The notes beneath the pieces are model-generated. The model saw nothing but the letters and a program-made list of their open reading frames with translations. It was not told where the DNA came from and searched no databases. Positions 1-7,799 of a DNA stretch of 64,000 nucleotides are shown here, one piece after another. The stretch spans positions 62,001 through 126,000 of the forward strand of contig NZ_NVQE01000008.1 in the NCBI RefSeq assembly GCF_002591975.1, written 5' to 3'. The first letter of the stretch is position 1. Each line of letters opens with the position of its first letter. The DNA comes from Mycobacterium neglectum. GTDB lineage: Bacteria; Actinomycetota; Actinomycetes; Mycobacteriales; Mycobacteriaceae. A program made the translations under genes and the position numbers.

Positions 1-123
1 ATGCTGCGAACCACGGTGCTGGGTGACGAGCCGATCCAATAGCGGGTGCTGATCCGCTGTGCGGGTGCACAGCCCCCTCGTTGACGCCGACGTGTCCGCT
101 GTGGAAATCTAATACCCACATAT

Positions 124-138
124 GAGAATCACGTTCTC
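124..138 (+). promoter_or_regulatory. GAGAA-N5-TTCTC operator copy 1
   Basis: The sequence GAGAATCACGTTCTC, followed by GTG, lies 30 bases before the start of the first P450 gene. The arms GAGAA and TTCTC are perfect inverted repeats. The same element occurs in front of most other operons of the window (19215, 19339, 32605, 32770, 45895, 50519, 54014, 56797). A dimeric TetR-type regulator is the likely ligand (inference). Confidence 0.7.
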
Positions 139-168
139 GTGACCAGAGATCAGTGAACGGAGTTGCGC

Positions 169-1443
169 ATGACGGAGGACCTCACCTCGGTCGATTTCTT
201 TCGGGACAGTCGACTGACGGATGACCCGTTCCCGTTCTACGAGGCACTTCGCAACAAGTGCCCGGTCAGCCGCGAGGACCACTACGGCGTGACGATGGTG
301 ACCGGCTGGCAGGAGGCGGTCGACGTCTACAACGACGCCGAGACGTTCTCGTCGTGCCTCTCGGTGACCGGCCCGTTCCCGGGTTTTCCGGTTCCGCTCG
401 ACGGCGACGACGTCACCGACCTGATCGTGAAGCACCGCGACGAGATTCCGTTCAGCGATCAACTGCCGACGCTGGACCCACCGACACACACGAATCACCG
501 CGCGCTGTTGATGCGGCTGATCACTCCCAAGCGCCTCAAAGAGAACGAGGACGCGATGTGGGGTCTCGCCGACGAGATCCTCGACGAGTTCCTGGCTCCG
601 GGTGAGGGCGAGTTCATCAAGGGCTTCGCCGGCCCCTTCACGCTGCGCGTCATCGCCGACCTGCTGGGCGTGCCCGAAGCGGATCGCGACGATCTCCTCG
701 AGCGGCTCGCACGCGGCACCCACGGCAGCGCGGTGGGAAATGCCGAAAAGACGATGAACAAGACCCCGCTTGAGCACCTCTACGAAGTCTTCGCAACGTA
801 CGTTGAGGAGCGGCGGGCGGAACCCCGCGACGACGTGTTGACCGGACTGGCGACGGCGACCTTTCCGGACGGCACAATGCCCGAGGTCGCCGACGTCGTA
901 CGGGTGGCCACCAACGTGTTCTCGGCCGGTCAGGAAACGACCGTACGGTTGCTCAGCACCGCGCTCAAGGTGATGGGGGATCAGCCCGACATCCAGCGGA
1001 GGTTGCGTGAGGACCGCAGTCTGCTGGGCAACTTCATCGAGGAGTGCCTGCGCATCGAGAGTCCGGTGAAGGGTGACTTCCGGCTGTCACGGGTGCCGAC
1101 CACCGTCGGAGAGGAAGCCATCGGCGCCGGCTGCACGCTGATGGTGATCAACGGTGCGGCCAACCGTGATCCGCGCCGTTTCGAGGATCCGGACACGTTC
1201 GACCCCGACCGCAAGAACGCCCGCCAGCACCTGGCGTTCGGGCGAGGTATCCACAGTTGCCCCGGCGCTCCGCTGGCGCGCGCCGAAACCCGCGTCGGGC
1301 TCGAGCGTCTGCTCGACCGCACCACCGACATCCGCATCAGCGAAAAACACCATGGCCCGGCGAGCAATCGCAACTATCAATACATCCCGACCTACATCCT
1401 GCGCGGGCTGACCCAACTGCACATCGAGTTCGATGTCCGATGA
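169..1443 (+). CDS. cytochrome P450
   Basis: A 424-residue bacterial class I P450. The I-helix motif AGQETT is at residues 253-258, the K-helix ExxR is in EECLR, and the haem loop FGRGIHSCPG carries the Cys ligand at residue 364. Such enzymes hydroxylate a lipophilic substrate with electrons from a ferredoxin; the substrate cannot be read from the sequence. ATG at 169 is preferred over TTG at 163 because ACGGAG ends six bases before it. The stop overlaps the start of the ferredoxin gene (ATGA), so the two are translationally coupled and very likely partners. It is a close paralogue of the P450 at 46332-47612, sharing the N-terminal SVD(F/Y)F region and the haem loop. A palindromic operator precedes the operon. 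Confidence 0.95.
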   Translation: MTEDLTSVDFFRDSRLTDDPFPFYEALRNKCPVSREDHYGVTMVTGWQEAVDVYNDAETFSSCLSVTGPFPGFPVPLDGDDVTDLIVKHRDEIPFSDQLPTLDPPTHTNHRALLMRLITPKRLKENEDAMWGLADEILDEFLAPGEGEFIKGFAGPFTLRVIADLLGVPEADRDDLLERLARGTHGSAVGNAEKTMNKTPLEHLYEVFATYVEERRAEPRDDVLTGLATATFPDGTMPEVADVVRVATNVFSAGQETTVRLLSTALKVMGDQPDIQRRLREDRSLLGNFIEECLRIESPVKGDFRLSRVPTTVGEEAIGAGCTLMVINGAANRDPRRFEDPDTFDPDRKNARQHLAFGRGIHSCPGAPLARAETRVGLERLLDRTTDIRISEKHHGPASNRNYQYIPTYILRGLTQLHIEFDVR

Positions 1444-1634
1444 AGGTCACCGTTGACGAAGACCGGTGTGCCGGCCACGGCATGTGCTTGACGCTGTGCC
1501 CCGAGGTATTCGAGATGTCCGACGACGGTTGGGCGGTCGCAACTCCGGGTGAGCTACCCGCAGACCTCGAGAGCGCGGCCAAGGACGCCATCGCCAACTG
1601 TCCAGAACAAGCCATTGTCGAAATCGACGGATAA
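1440..1634 (+). CDS. 3Fe-4S ferredoxin, P450 partner
   Basis: A 64-residue soluble ferredoxin. C10-A-G-H13-G-M-C16 and a late NCP motif give the pattern C-x2-H-x2-C...CP of mycobacterial [3Fe-4S] ferredoxins, with His at the variable position where a fourth Cys would sit. It should carry single electrons from a reductase to the P450 encoded just upstream, whose stop codon overlaps its ATG by four bases. The acidic sequence (many Asp and Glu) suits docking to a basic P450 face. No dedicated reductase gene is adjacent. Family and role are firm; the exact partner is inferred from the overlap. Confidence 0.93.
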   Translation: MKVTVDEDRCAGHGMCLTLCPEVFEMSDDGWAVATPGELPADLESAAKDAIANCPEQAIVEIDG

Positions 1635-1647
1635 CCAAGGAGATCGA

Positions 1648-1932
1648 ATGCCCAAGGGCTACATCCTCATCACTGAGGACATCAAGGACCCGGCAGGTAT
1701 GGCCGAGTACGGCAAGTTGGCGTCCAAGGCGATGGCCGGCGCCACGCTGCTGTCATTCGACGCGAATCCCGAGGCGCTCGAAGGGGAGTGGCACGGCACC
1801 CAGACGGTGCTGCTGGAGTTCGAGTCCGTCGAGGCGGCCCGTGAGTGGTACAACTCCGACGCCTATCAGGAGGCCGCCAAGCTGCGTCAGGCGGCGGCCG
1901 ACTGCAACGGCGTCATCCTGCACGGCCTCTGA
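1648..1932 (+). CDS. DUF1330 family protein
   Basis: A 94-residue protein beginning MPKGYILITEDI, with the ferredoxin-like fold signature of the DUF1330 family (related to small dimeric alpha-beta barrel proteins): an early hydrophobic strand, a D-P-x-x-M-x-x-Y segment and a central strand TVLLEFESVEAAREWYNSD. The start is ATG 1648 with AAGGAG at 1637-1642. It is the third gene of the P450-ferredoxin operon, 13 bases after the ferredoxin stop. DUF1330 members often sit in catabolic operons without a proven reaction; a small-molecule binding or accessory role to the P450 is only inferred. Confidence 0.85.
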   Translation: MPKGYILITEDIKDPAGMAEYGKLASKAMAGATLLSFDANPEALEGEWHGTQTVLLEFESVEAAREWYNSDAYQEAAKLRQAAADCNGVILHGL

Positions 1933-1980
1933 GAGCTTTTTGCCGAGCAGACGCAAACACCGGCAATTCCCTCGCGAGTC

Positions 1981-2802
1981 TCAGCGGAATGTAATCGCGT
2001 CGTCGGTGTTGATCGTGCCTTGAGCGATCACCTCGAGGTACGTTCCAGCGCAGGGCAGGACTCCGAACCCAAAGGCGTCGACACGATTGTCCGCGGCCGG
2101 TGAGCGCAGGGCGTGAGGTGCTCTGGGGAGTCCGCCGTGCTCAAGTGTCGGGATTACGCAGCGAGGCGTGGGACCCAACACACGGAGAGTGGTACCCCCT
2201 ACCGTGAGAAGCCGCCCCGTCCATCGGTTCTCGTCGTAGGCGCGATAACGCGGCGGAGTGGCAATGACCAAGTTGGGCCGGTAGCGCTCTGCCTCCGCGC
2301 CGATCCGCTCCAACGTCGCGGTTGTGATCGCATGCAGCGGTGCGAGATCGGTAAAGGATCCGCCCGGCGTCGCTTGTGCCAACTCGAGTAGCGGCGCGTC
2401 GACCTCGACGTCGACGCCACGATCGAGGACCTGTTCGGGGTCCGCGCGCTCAATCATGGCCCGCGCCGGCCGACGGTCGGTGAGGTGAACCCGTCGGCCC
2501 AGTAGTCCGGACAGCAGTTCGTCGACATCGTCTTTGTCGGCGGACGTAGTGACCCCGTTCGGCATCTCTATGGTTACACCTTCGGTGTCCAGGGTCGCGC
2601 TGCACAGCAACAGTTTGCGCCAGAGCCGAGCCTGCTTGGCGCTGGCCACCCGCCCCGAGGCCGCGTCTATCAGCGCAAAACGGCGGTCACCCTGGGCCCC
2701 GTTGGCATCGACGAACAGCGCGCCGAGCGACTCGCCGAGCATCGACTTCACCGGATAGCGATGCAGGCTTCGCACTCGCAGTTGTTCCCGTACAGAACTC
2801 AT
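1981..2802 (-). CDS. MOSC domain protein
   Basis: A 273-residue protein with the MOSC N-terminal beta-barrel (SLHRYPVKSMLGESL at residues 12-26, then GDRRFALID) followed by a MOSC domain (AERYRPNLVI, a late GPTPRCVIPT motif). The Cys in TPRC matches the conserved Cys that binds the molybdenum cofactor sulfur in MOSC proteins. Members resemble the C-terminus of Mo-cofactor sulfurase and mitochondrial amidoxime-reducing components. It is convergent with the DUF1330 gene and stands alone; nothing links it to the P450 operon. The physiological reaction is unknown. Confidence 0.88.
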   Translation of the reverse strand: MSSVREQLRVRSLHRYPVKSMLGESLGALFVDANGAQGDRRFALIDAASGRVASAKQARLWRKLLLCSATLDTEGVTIEMPNGVTTSADKDDVDELLSGLLGRRVHLTDRRPARAMIERADPEQVLDRGVDVEVDAPLLELAQATPGGSFTDLAPLHAITTATLERIGAEAERYRPNLVIATPPRYRAYDENRWTGRLLTVGGTTLRVLGPTPRCVIPTLEHGGLPRAPHALRSPAADNRVDAFGFGVLPCAGTYLEVIAQGTINTDDAITFR

Positions 2803-2887
2803 GGTGAAAACCTAATCGACGCTCGGCGAGTTGTCGTGTCCGGCGATCTATGGAATCGAATTGATCGAACGCCGCTGTGGCAGAGGG

Positions 2888-3403
2888 CTACTCGCTAGCA
2901 CGACGACTGCTGCGCAGCTGGACGGCCTTCATCGAGTCGGCGAGGGTCCAGAAGGACAACCCGAGGAGGGGGATGTCCTTCAGCAGGAACTCGCCGGTCA
3001 ACGAAAGCGCGGGAAATCCGCCACCGGCCGGCTCGCTCACGCCGGGCGTTGTGAGCAGGAAGCTGATGGTGCAGACGAAGAGCAGGATTGCCAGCAGGCT
3101 GCCAAGGATCGACAACTTCGGGGCGAACGGTTTGATCGCGAGCAGAATGGCGGCGCCGACTTCGAAGACGCCAAGGAGCGCCGAGAACGTGTACTCCGTC
3201 AAGAAACTGTACAGCCAGCCCATGAACGGGCTGTTCCCGACCAAGGGCGCGATCTGGTGGGCTTCGAAGTCTGCGAATTTGAGTGCTCCGATCCAACCGA
3301 TGACCACGACGAGTCCGTACCGTCCCAGCACTGCGGCGATTCTTTCCACGGTCGACACCCTCGCTAGCGCATCAACCTTCAGACCATCCAAACCAGCGAC
3401 CAT
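2888..3403 (-). CDS. DUF417 (YkgB/RclC-like) membrane protein
   Basis: A 171-residue integral membrane protein with about four hydrophobic segments. The family pattern of E. coli YkgB/RclC is clear: an early WIGALKFADFEA segment, then PLVGNSPFM, a GVFEVGAAILL helix, TISFLLTTPGVSEP, and a late GEFLLKDIPLLG. In E. coli, RclC belongs to the reactive-chlorine resistance operon with the flavoprotein RclA. The start ATG has a strong AGGAGGAGG ribosome site. The promoter has TATAGT at 3442-3437, and a TGGG-N8-CCCA palindrome covers the predicted transcription start. That palindrome also precedes the double-TetR gene and the flavoprotein gene at 5304, suggesting a common repressor. Confidence 0.87.
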   Translation of the reverse strand: MVAGLDGLKVDALARVSTVERIAAVLGRYGLVVVIGWIGALKFADFEAHQIAPLVGNSPFMGWLYSFLTEYTFSALLGVFEVGAAILLAIKPFAPKLSILGSLLAILLFVCTISFLLTTPGVSEPAGGGFPALSLTGEFLLKDIPLLGLSFWTLADSMKAVQLRSSRRASE

Positions 3404-3420
3404 GCTGTCCTCCTCCTAAA

Positions 3421-3438
3421 ATGGGTTAGGCAGCCCAC
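3421..3438. promoter_or_regulatory. TGGG-N8-CCCA operator, DUF417 promoter
   Basis: The palindrome ATGGGTTAGGCAGCCCAC lies 18 bases upstream of the DUF417 start, just downstream of a minus-strand -10 (TATAGT). The same 4-8-4 architecture occurs at 3562 and twice at 5172-5211. Binding here would block transcription start. The rest of the 3404-3789 interval holds the second site and no credible gene. Confidence 0.6.
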
Positions 3439-3561
3439 TATAGAGGTTCAAGCAAGCGGTAGGTGAATGTCGCAGTGCTCGGATCCGCTGGTGTCATGAA
3501 CTCCTCACGCTTTCAGGGAATGTGTCAGAGGTCCCGCGGCCAATAGCGAAGCCAGGTTGAA

Positions 3562-3579
3562 ATGGGATGTGTGACCCAT
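3562..3579. promoter_or_regulatory. TGGG-N8-CCCA operator upstream of double TetR
   Basis: ATGGGATGTGTGACCCAT has perfect five-base arms and the same eight-base spacer as the other three copies. It lies between the divergent DUF417 gene and the double-TetR gene, about 210 bases before the TetR start, and is a likely autoregulatory site. No obvious -10/-35 pair is certain for the TetR gene. Confidence 0.55.
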
Positions 3580-3789
3580 ATATCACTATTGGCCATCGGC
3601 CGGTACGGAGTATCGGGGTCGGCCGATCTGTTTTCCGGTTGATAGCTGCCGAGAGCCGGTGTGTCGTCGAGGCTCCGCGTCCTGACATTCCGTCTCCGAG
3701 CACGACCGGTGGCGACGACGCCGTGAAGGTAGCGCCGCTGGAAGCATTCGACCGCCCGACCACGTTGCTGGAGTATCTTCATAAGCGAG

Positions 3790-5106
3790 ATGACCACCGC
3801 GGATGCTTCCGATACGCCAAGCTTCACAGCGAAGGGGTTCGCGACCCGAGAGCGAATTCTGCGATCGGCGGCCGAGGTCCTGCTCTCGGAGGGTGTTTCG
3901 GGGTTCAACCTGGAGAAGGTGCGGCAAGCGGCCTCGGTCAGCGGCTCGCAACTGGATCATTACTTTGTCGACCGAAACGACTTGATCCGCGCGGTCGTGA
4001 AGCGCCAGATCGAGATGGTGCTGGACTTTCACCGACAGCCAAAGGTGGGTGGTCTGGACACCTTTGAGGACTGGGAGCGATGGGCCGATCTGAACATGCG
4101 CTATCTGCGCAAGATCGGCTATCGCGGTACCGCCACCTATCACGCACTGGCCGGACAGCTGGCAAAATCAGATGAGACGATCCGGCAGACGTTCGCCGCC
4201 GGTTATCGGCGCTGGGTCGATCTCCTCGAAGATTCGTTCTCCCGGATGAAGAGTCGTGGTCTTCTGGTGCGCTCGGCTCAGCCCCGCCAGCTCGCACTGG
4301 TGGTGGTCGCGCTACATCAGGGCGCGGGCATCCTCTCTTTCACCTACCGGCAAGAGTGGCCGTTGGCTGACGTCACCCGGTTCGTGGTCAACTACCTGCG
4401 TCTTTTCGCCAAGGATCCGGCGGATCGCACTGTTCGCCAGGTTCGTCGCGTACGGCGAACCAAGGCTGTCTCCGCCAAGGCGCAGACCCCGAAATTCACG
4501 CCCAAGGGCATGGCCACCAGGGCCCGCATCGTCGACGGCGCCGCCGAGTTGATCTTCGAGCGCGGAATCAACGGGACGAGCCTCGACGACGTGCGCCGTG
4601 CCGTCGGCGTCAGCGGATCGCAGCTGTCACATTATTTTGCCAACAAGCGAGACCTCACTCGTCACGTGATATCGGCCCGGACCGACTTCGTCATCGCGTT
4701 CCACTTGCAGCCCGCGTTGGGTCAGCTGGACAGTCTGCGATCTCTACGGGCATGGGCCGACTTGAATTGGACGCAGGCCGGCGAGAACTATCTGCGAAGT
4801 GGCTGTGTATACGGGTCGCTGACCGGCGAACTGCTCGAAGCCGACGATGTCGTGCTCGACGATCTGGCCGCCGGGTACGACCGCTGGCTTGCCCTGTTCC
4901 AGGACGGTTTGTCCGCGATGCGACAGCGAGGTGAACTGGCGCGCGACGCCGATCCGCGCCATCTTGCTACAGCGTTGGTCGCCGCGCACCAGGGCGGCAC
5001 GTTGTTGACGCATATCACCGGTGGTGCCGATCCTTTCCGTGCCGCGGTTGATGCCGCAGTCGAATACGTCGGCTATTTCACGCCGGCGACAGCGCCCCGC
5101 CGCTGA
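3790..5106 (+). CDS. tandem double TetR-family regulator
   Basis: A 438-residue protein made of two complete, homologous TetR units in one chain. Unit 1 starts at FTAKG (residues 12-16) with its helix-turn-helix around 40-59; unit 2 starts at FTPKG (236-240) with its helix-turn-helix around 264-283. Both contain VSGSQLxHYF and a downstream RxWADLN. A basic linker (about 213-232, many Arg) joins them. M. tuberculosis Mce3R has the same two-unit architecture, but its sequence is not close to this one. One chain should act as a covalent pseudo-dimer. Nearby TGGG-N8-CCCA palindromes (3422, 3563, 5173, 5195) are the probable binding sites. The start ATG has only a weak ribosome site; ligand unknown. 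Confidence 0.9.
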   Translation: MTTADASDTPSFTAKGFATRERILRSAAEVLLSEGVSGFNLEKVRQAASVSGSQLDHYFVDRNDLIRAVVKRQIEMVLDFHRQPKVGGLDTFEDWERWADLNMRYLRKIGYRGTATYHALAGQLAKSDETIRQTFAAGYRRWVDLLEDSFSRMKSRGLLVRSAQPRQLALVVVALHQGAGILSFTYRQEWPLADVTRFVVNYLRLFAKDPADRTVRQVRRVRRTKAVSAKAQTPKFTPKGMATRARIVDGAAELIFERGINGTSLDDVRRAVGVSGSQLSHYFANKRDLTRHVISARTDFVIAFHLQPALGQLDSLRSLRAWADLNWTQAGENYLRSGCVYGSLTGELLEADDVVLDDLAAGYDRWLALFQDGLSAMRQRGELARDADPRHLATALVAAHQGGTLLTHITGGADPFRAAVDAAVEYVGYFTPATAPRR

Positions 5107-5171
5107 AAAGGCTTTGAAGCCTTAGGTCTGTGACACTGTCGCAGATTCGCAGGCGTGTGCGTCTGGACATT

Positions 5172-5211
5172 ATGGGCGATATGACCCAAAATATTGGGGG
5201 GAATATCCCAG
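5172..5211. promoter_or_regulatory. two TGGG-N8-CCCA operators in tandem
   Basis: Copy one is ATGGGCGATATGACCCAA (5172-5189); copy two is TTGGGGGGAATATCCCAG (5194-5211). The two centres are 22 bases apart, about two helical turns, so two repressor molecules could lie on one DNA face. The pair is 92-132 bases upstream of the flavoprotein start. Confidence 0.6.
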
Positions 5212-5303
5212 TTTTGGATGCGGCGCGGTCACCGTCCGGCTGGCCTCTGAGGCGTGGGCTATCGAAAGAACGAAATCTATTGATGAATTGAGGAAGTCAG
5301 CCA

Positions 5304-6782
5304 ATGACTACGCCGCAAGCACTCGAAGCCAACGCGCAGTCCGATCAGGTTCAGCTCTACGACGTAGTCGTTGTTGGCGCTGGTCCGGTCGGTATCAATG
5401 CTGCTGACCGAGCACACGCCGAAGGACTATCGGCCGCGGTCGTGGAGCGTGAGCTTGTCGGTGGCGAATGCAATTTCTGGGGGTGTGTTCCGAGCAAATC
5501 GCTGCTTCGCCCGGTACTCGCCGTTGCCGATGCCCGTCGCGTCGACGGTGCACGCGAAGCCGTGGTCGGTGCCATCGCCGCCAAGGCGGTGTTCGGCAGA
5601 CGCGACCGCTACGTCACCAATTGGGACGACGCGCCCGTCGCTGAAGTCGTTGCCTCGATGGGCGTCGATCTCTTCCGCGGACACGCGCGCCTCGACGGAC
5701 CTCGCCGGGTGGTGATCGCGACCGCTGACCAACGAATGACGGTGCTGGAAGCGCGGCATGCGGTGATCATCTGTACCGGAAGTACGGCAGCACTGCCCGA
5801 CATCCCCGGCATCGCCGAAGCCAACCCCTGGACGAACCGGCGAGCCACTGACAGTAGCGACGTGCCGCGGCGACTCGCCGTGGTGGGCGCCGGCGGTGTG
5901 GGCGTCGAAATGGCCACGGCGTGGCAAGGCCTTGGTTCTTCGGTCACGTTGTTGGCGCGTGACTCGAGCCTGCTGCCGCGAATGGAATCCTTTGTCGGCG
6001 AGTATGTCCGGCGGGGACTCGAGGACGCCGGCGTCGCGGTCCGGACGAACATCGCCGTCAACGAACTCAGCCGACCCGGCGGAGCAGGCCCGGTAGCCGT
6101 GAGTCTCGACACCGGCGAGAAACTCGAGGTGGATGAGATCCTTTTCGCGATCGGGCGGACACCGAACACCGCGAACATCGGACTCGAGACAGTTGGGCTT
6201 GCGCCAGGGTCATGGATTGACGTCGACGACACCTGTCTGGCCCGCGGCGTGGACGGCGAATGGCTCTACGCACTCGGGGATGCCAACCACAAGGTGCTGT
6301 TGACGCACCAAGGTAAATACCAGGCGCGCATCGCAGGCGCAGCCATCGGTGCCAGGGCACACCAACGTCCCTTGGACACCGATCCGTGGGGTGTTCACGT
6401 AGCGACTGCGGACGAGTTGGCCGTTCCGCAGGCGTTTTTCACCGATCCTGAAGCCGGGGCGGTGGGGCTGACGAGTGACCAGGCGCGGCAACGCGGTCAC
6501 CGCGTGCGCACGGTGGACGTGGACATGGGCGCGTCGGTGCCCGGCGCATCTTTCTACGCGGACGGCTACGCCGGGCAGGCGCGGATGGTCGTCGACGAGG
6601 ACGACGGTACCGTGCTTGGCGTGAGCTTCGTGGGGCCCGGCGTGGTCGAGATGCTGCACTCGGCGACCATCGCTGTCGCCGGGCGGGTACCGATCGCGCG
6701 GCTTTGGCATGCGGTGCCCTGTTTTCCGACGGTCAGCGAGGTCTGGTTGCGGCTGCTCGAGGCCTACCGCGACGGTCATTGA
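5304..6782 (+). CDS. FAD-dependent pyridine nucleotide-disulfide oxidoreductase family protein
   Basis: A 492-residue flavoprotein. FAD-binding GAGPVG is at residues 25-30; redox Cys pair C56 and C61 is in GGECNFWGCVPSK; the NAD(P)-binding GAGGVG motif follows near 195; the ALGD FAD motif is near 330; a dimerisation domain closes the protein. The C-terminal catalytic motif HPTxSE of lipoamide and glutathione reductases is changed to CFPTVSE, so the active-site His is replaced by Phe. Classical dithiol reduction is therefore doubtful; an NAD(P)H oxidase, quinone or metal reductase role, or ferredoxin reduction, is possible. ATG at 5304 follows GAGGAAG. Tandem palindromes upstream tie it to the double TetR and to the DUF417 gene. 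Confidence 0.88.
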   Translation: MTTPQALEANAQSDQVQLYDVVVVGAGPVGINAADRAHAEGLSAAVVERELVGGECNFWGCVPSKSLLRPVLAVADARRVDGAREAVVGAIAAKAVFGRRDRYVTNWDDAPVAEVVASMGVDLFRGHARLDGPRRVVIATADQRMTVLEARHAVIICTGSTAALPDIPGIAEANPWTNRRATDSSDVPRRLAVVGAGGVGVEMATAWQGLGSSVTLLARDSSLLPRMESFVGEYVRRGLEDAGVAVRTNIAVNELSRPGGAGPVAVSLDTGEKLEVDEILFAIGRTPNTANIGLETVGLAPGSWIDVDDTCLARGVDGEWLYALGDANHKVLLTHQGKYQARIAGAAIGARAHQRPLDTDPWGVHVATADELAVPQAFFTDPEAGAVGLTSDQARQRGHRVRTVDVDMGASVPGASFYADGYAGQARMVVDEDDGTVLGVSFVGPGVVEMLHSATIAVAGRVPIARLWHAVPCFPTVSEVWLRLLEAYRDGH

Positions 6783-6816
6783 TCGAACCCGCGCTGGTGG
6801 GCTCAACTCGCGCAGG

Positions 6817-7584
6817 TTAGTGGGGCACCAGCGGGCCGGTCGGCTTCGTCGTGGTGGCGTGGACGAGTAACTCCGCCAACTCCTTCGGCCTGCTCAGGAA
6901 CGGCGAGTGCGACGTGTCGATCGTCAACTGCTCCACTCCGAGTCGACGCGTGACGGTGTCGGCCAGCCACTGCGGCATCGACTGATCCTGAAGGCAGCGG
7001 ATGAAACTGCGGGGAAGATCGGCGGCCCAGAACGCCTGCACCGATACCGGCGTCACCGTGGTGTCACCGAACCGTTCGGGTCCAAGACGGTCGAACGCCC
7101 AGCGGGCAGTCGCTTCGTCGCAGTCGTGGTAGAAGTACTTCCACGCACCGTCGAAGTCCGCGAACCACATCGCGCCGTCGTCGTCGAACGTCAAGTAGCC
7201 CAGCATCTCTCCGACGTCAGCATCGAACTCGCCGGTCAGAATATCGCTGGAGTCGCGCATCGCCATCGCCTCGGGGTAGGTACGGCCCTCCCGCGGCAAC
7301 GCCGCAGCCAGGTAGACGATGTGGCTGATCAGATCCGGCGCGGCGTCGGCGGCCAGGGTGGCGTCGAATCCGCCGCCCGAGTGCCCGACGAGCACGTCAC
7401 CCGAGGTCATCTCCGAGACGATCGCGTCGCGGCGATTCGCCAGCGTCGACTCCTCGTCGATGCGGGCGCCATGGCCGGGCAGATCGACGGCGACACCCTC
7501 ATGGCCAAGTGCTTCCAGTTCCGTGATGGTCTGATCCCAGCACCAAGCGGCGTGAAAACCGCCGTGTACGAAGACAAATCGCAT
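6817..7584 (-). CDS. alpha/beta hydrolase
   Basis: A 255-residue single-domain alpha/beta hydrolase. It opens with MRFVFVHGGFHAAWCW (oxyanion HGG motif), has the nucleophile elbow GHSGGG near residue 69, and ends with the catalytic His in DTSHSPFLSRP, as in the plant esterase/methylesterase-like branch (MES, hydroxynitrile lyase-like). It probably cleaves an ester or C-C bond in a small substrate. It is the last gene of the minus-strand P450 operon, 11 bases after the ferredoxin stop. The substrate cannot be read from the sequence. Confidence 0.88.
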   Translation of the reverse strand: MRFVFVHGGFHAAWCWDQTITELEALGHEGVAVDLPGHGARIDEESTLANRRDAIVSEMTSGDVLVGHSGGGFDATLAADAAPDLISHIVYLAAALPREGRTYPEAMAMRDSSDILTGEFDADVGEMLGYLTFDDDGAMWFADFDGAWKYFYHDCDEATARWAFDRLGPERFGDTTVTPVSVQAFWAADLPRSFIRCLQDQSMPQWLADTVTRRLGVEQLTIDTSHSPFLSRPKELAELLVHATTTKPTGPLVPH

Positions 7585-7595
7585 CTAGGTGGGCG

Positions 7596-7796
7596 TCACT
7601 CGTCTTTGATGAAGATCGCCTGCCGAGGGCACTGCCGCACGGATTCCTTGACCTGTTGCTCGTTCTCCGGCGTCACTTCTTCCTGCAACACGTGCAGATA
7701 ATCCTCGTCGTCCAGATCGAACACCTCGGGGATGATGCCCATGCATACCCCATTGCTCTCACAGAGGCCGAAGTCGACCTCGATTTTCTGCGTCAT
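7596..7796 (-). CDS. 3Fe-4S ferredoxin, P450 partner
   Basis: A 66-residue ferredoxin of the mycobacterial single-cluster type: C12-E-S-N15-G-V-C18 followed by a late QCP motif. The variable ligand position is Asn, unlike the His found in the ferredoxins at 1440 and 30756. This residue is thought to tune redox potential and P450 specificity. It starts three bases after the upstream P450 stop and is therefore almost certainly its electron donor. Strongly acidic, soluble, no signal peptide. Confidence 0.93.
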   Translation of the reverse strand: MTQKIEVDFGLCESNGVCMGIIPEVFDLDDEDYLHVLQEEVTPENEQQVKESVRQCPRQAIFIKDE

Positions 7797-7799
7797 ACC

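Noticed and set aside
1..42. A 14-codon frame ending TAG at 42, possibly the end of an upstream gene
   Set aside because: Too short to judge; the codon pattern alone does not show that it is coding.
124..138. KstR (cholesterol regulator) binding site
   Set aside because: The half-sites are alike but the spacer is five bases instead of four at every copy, so another regulator is more likely.
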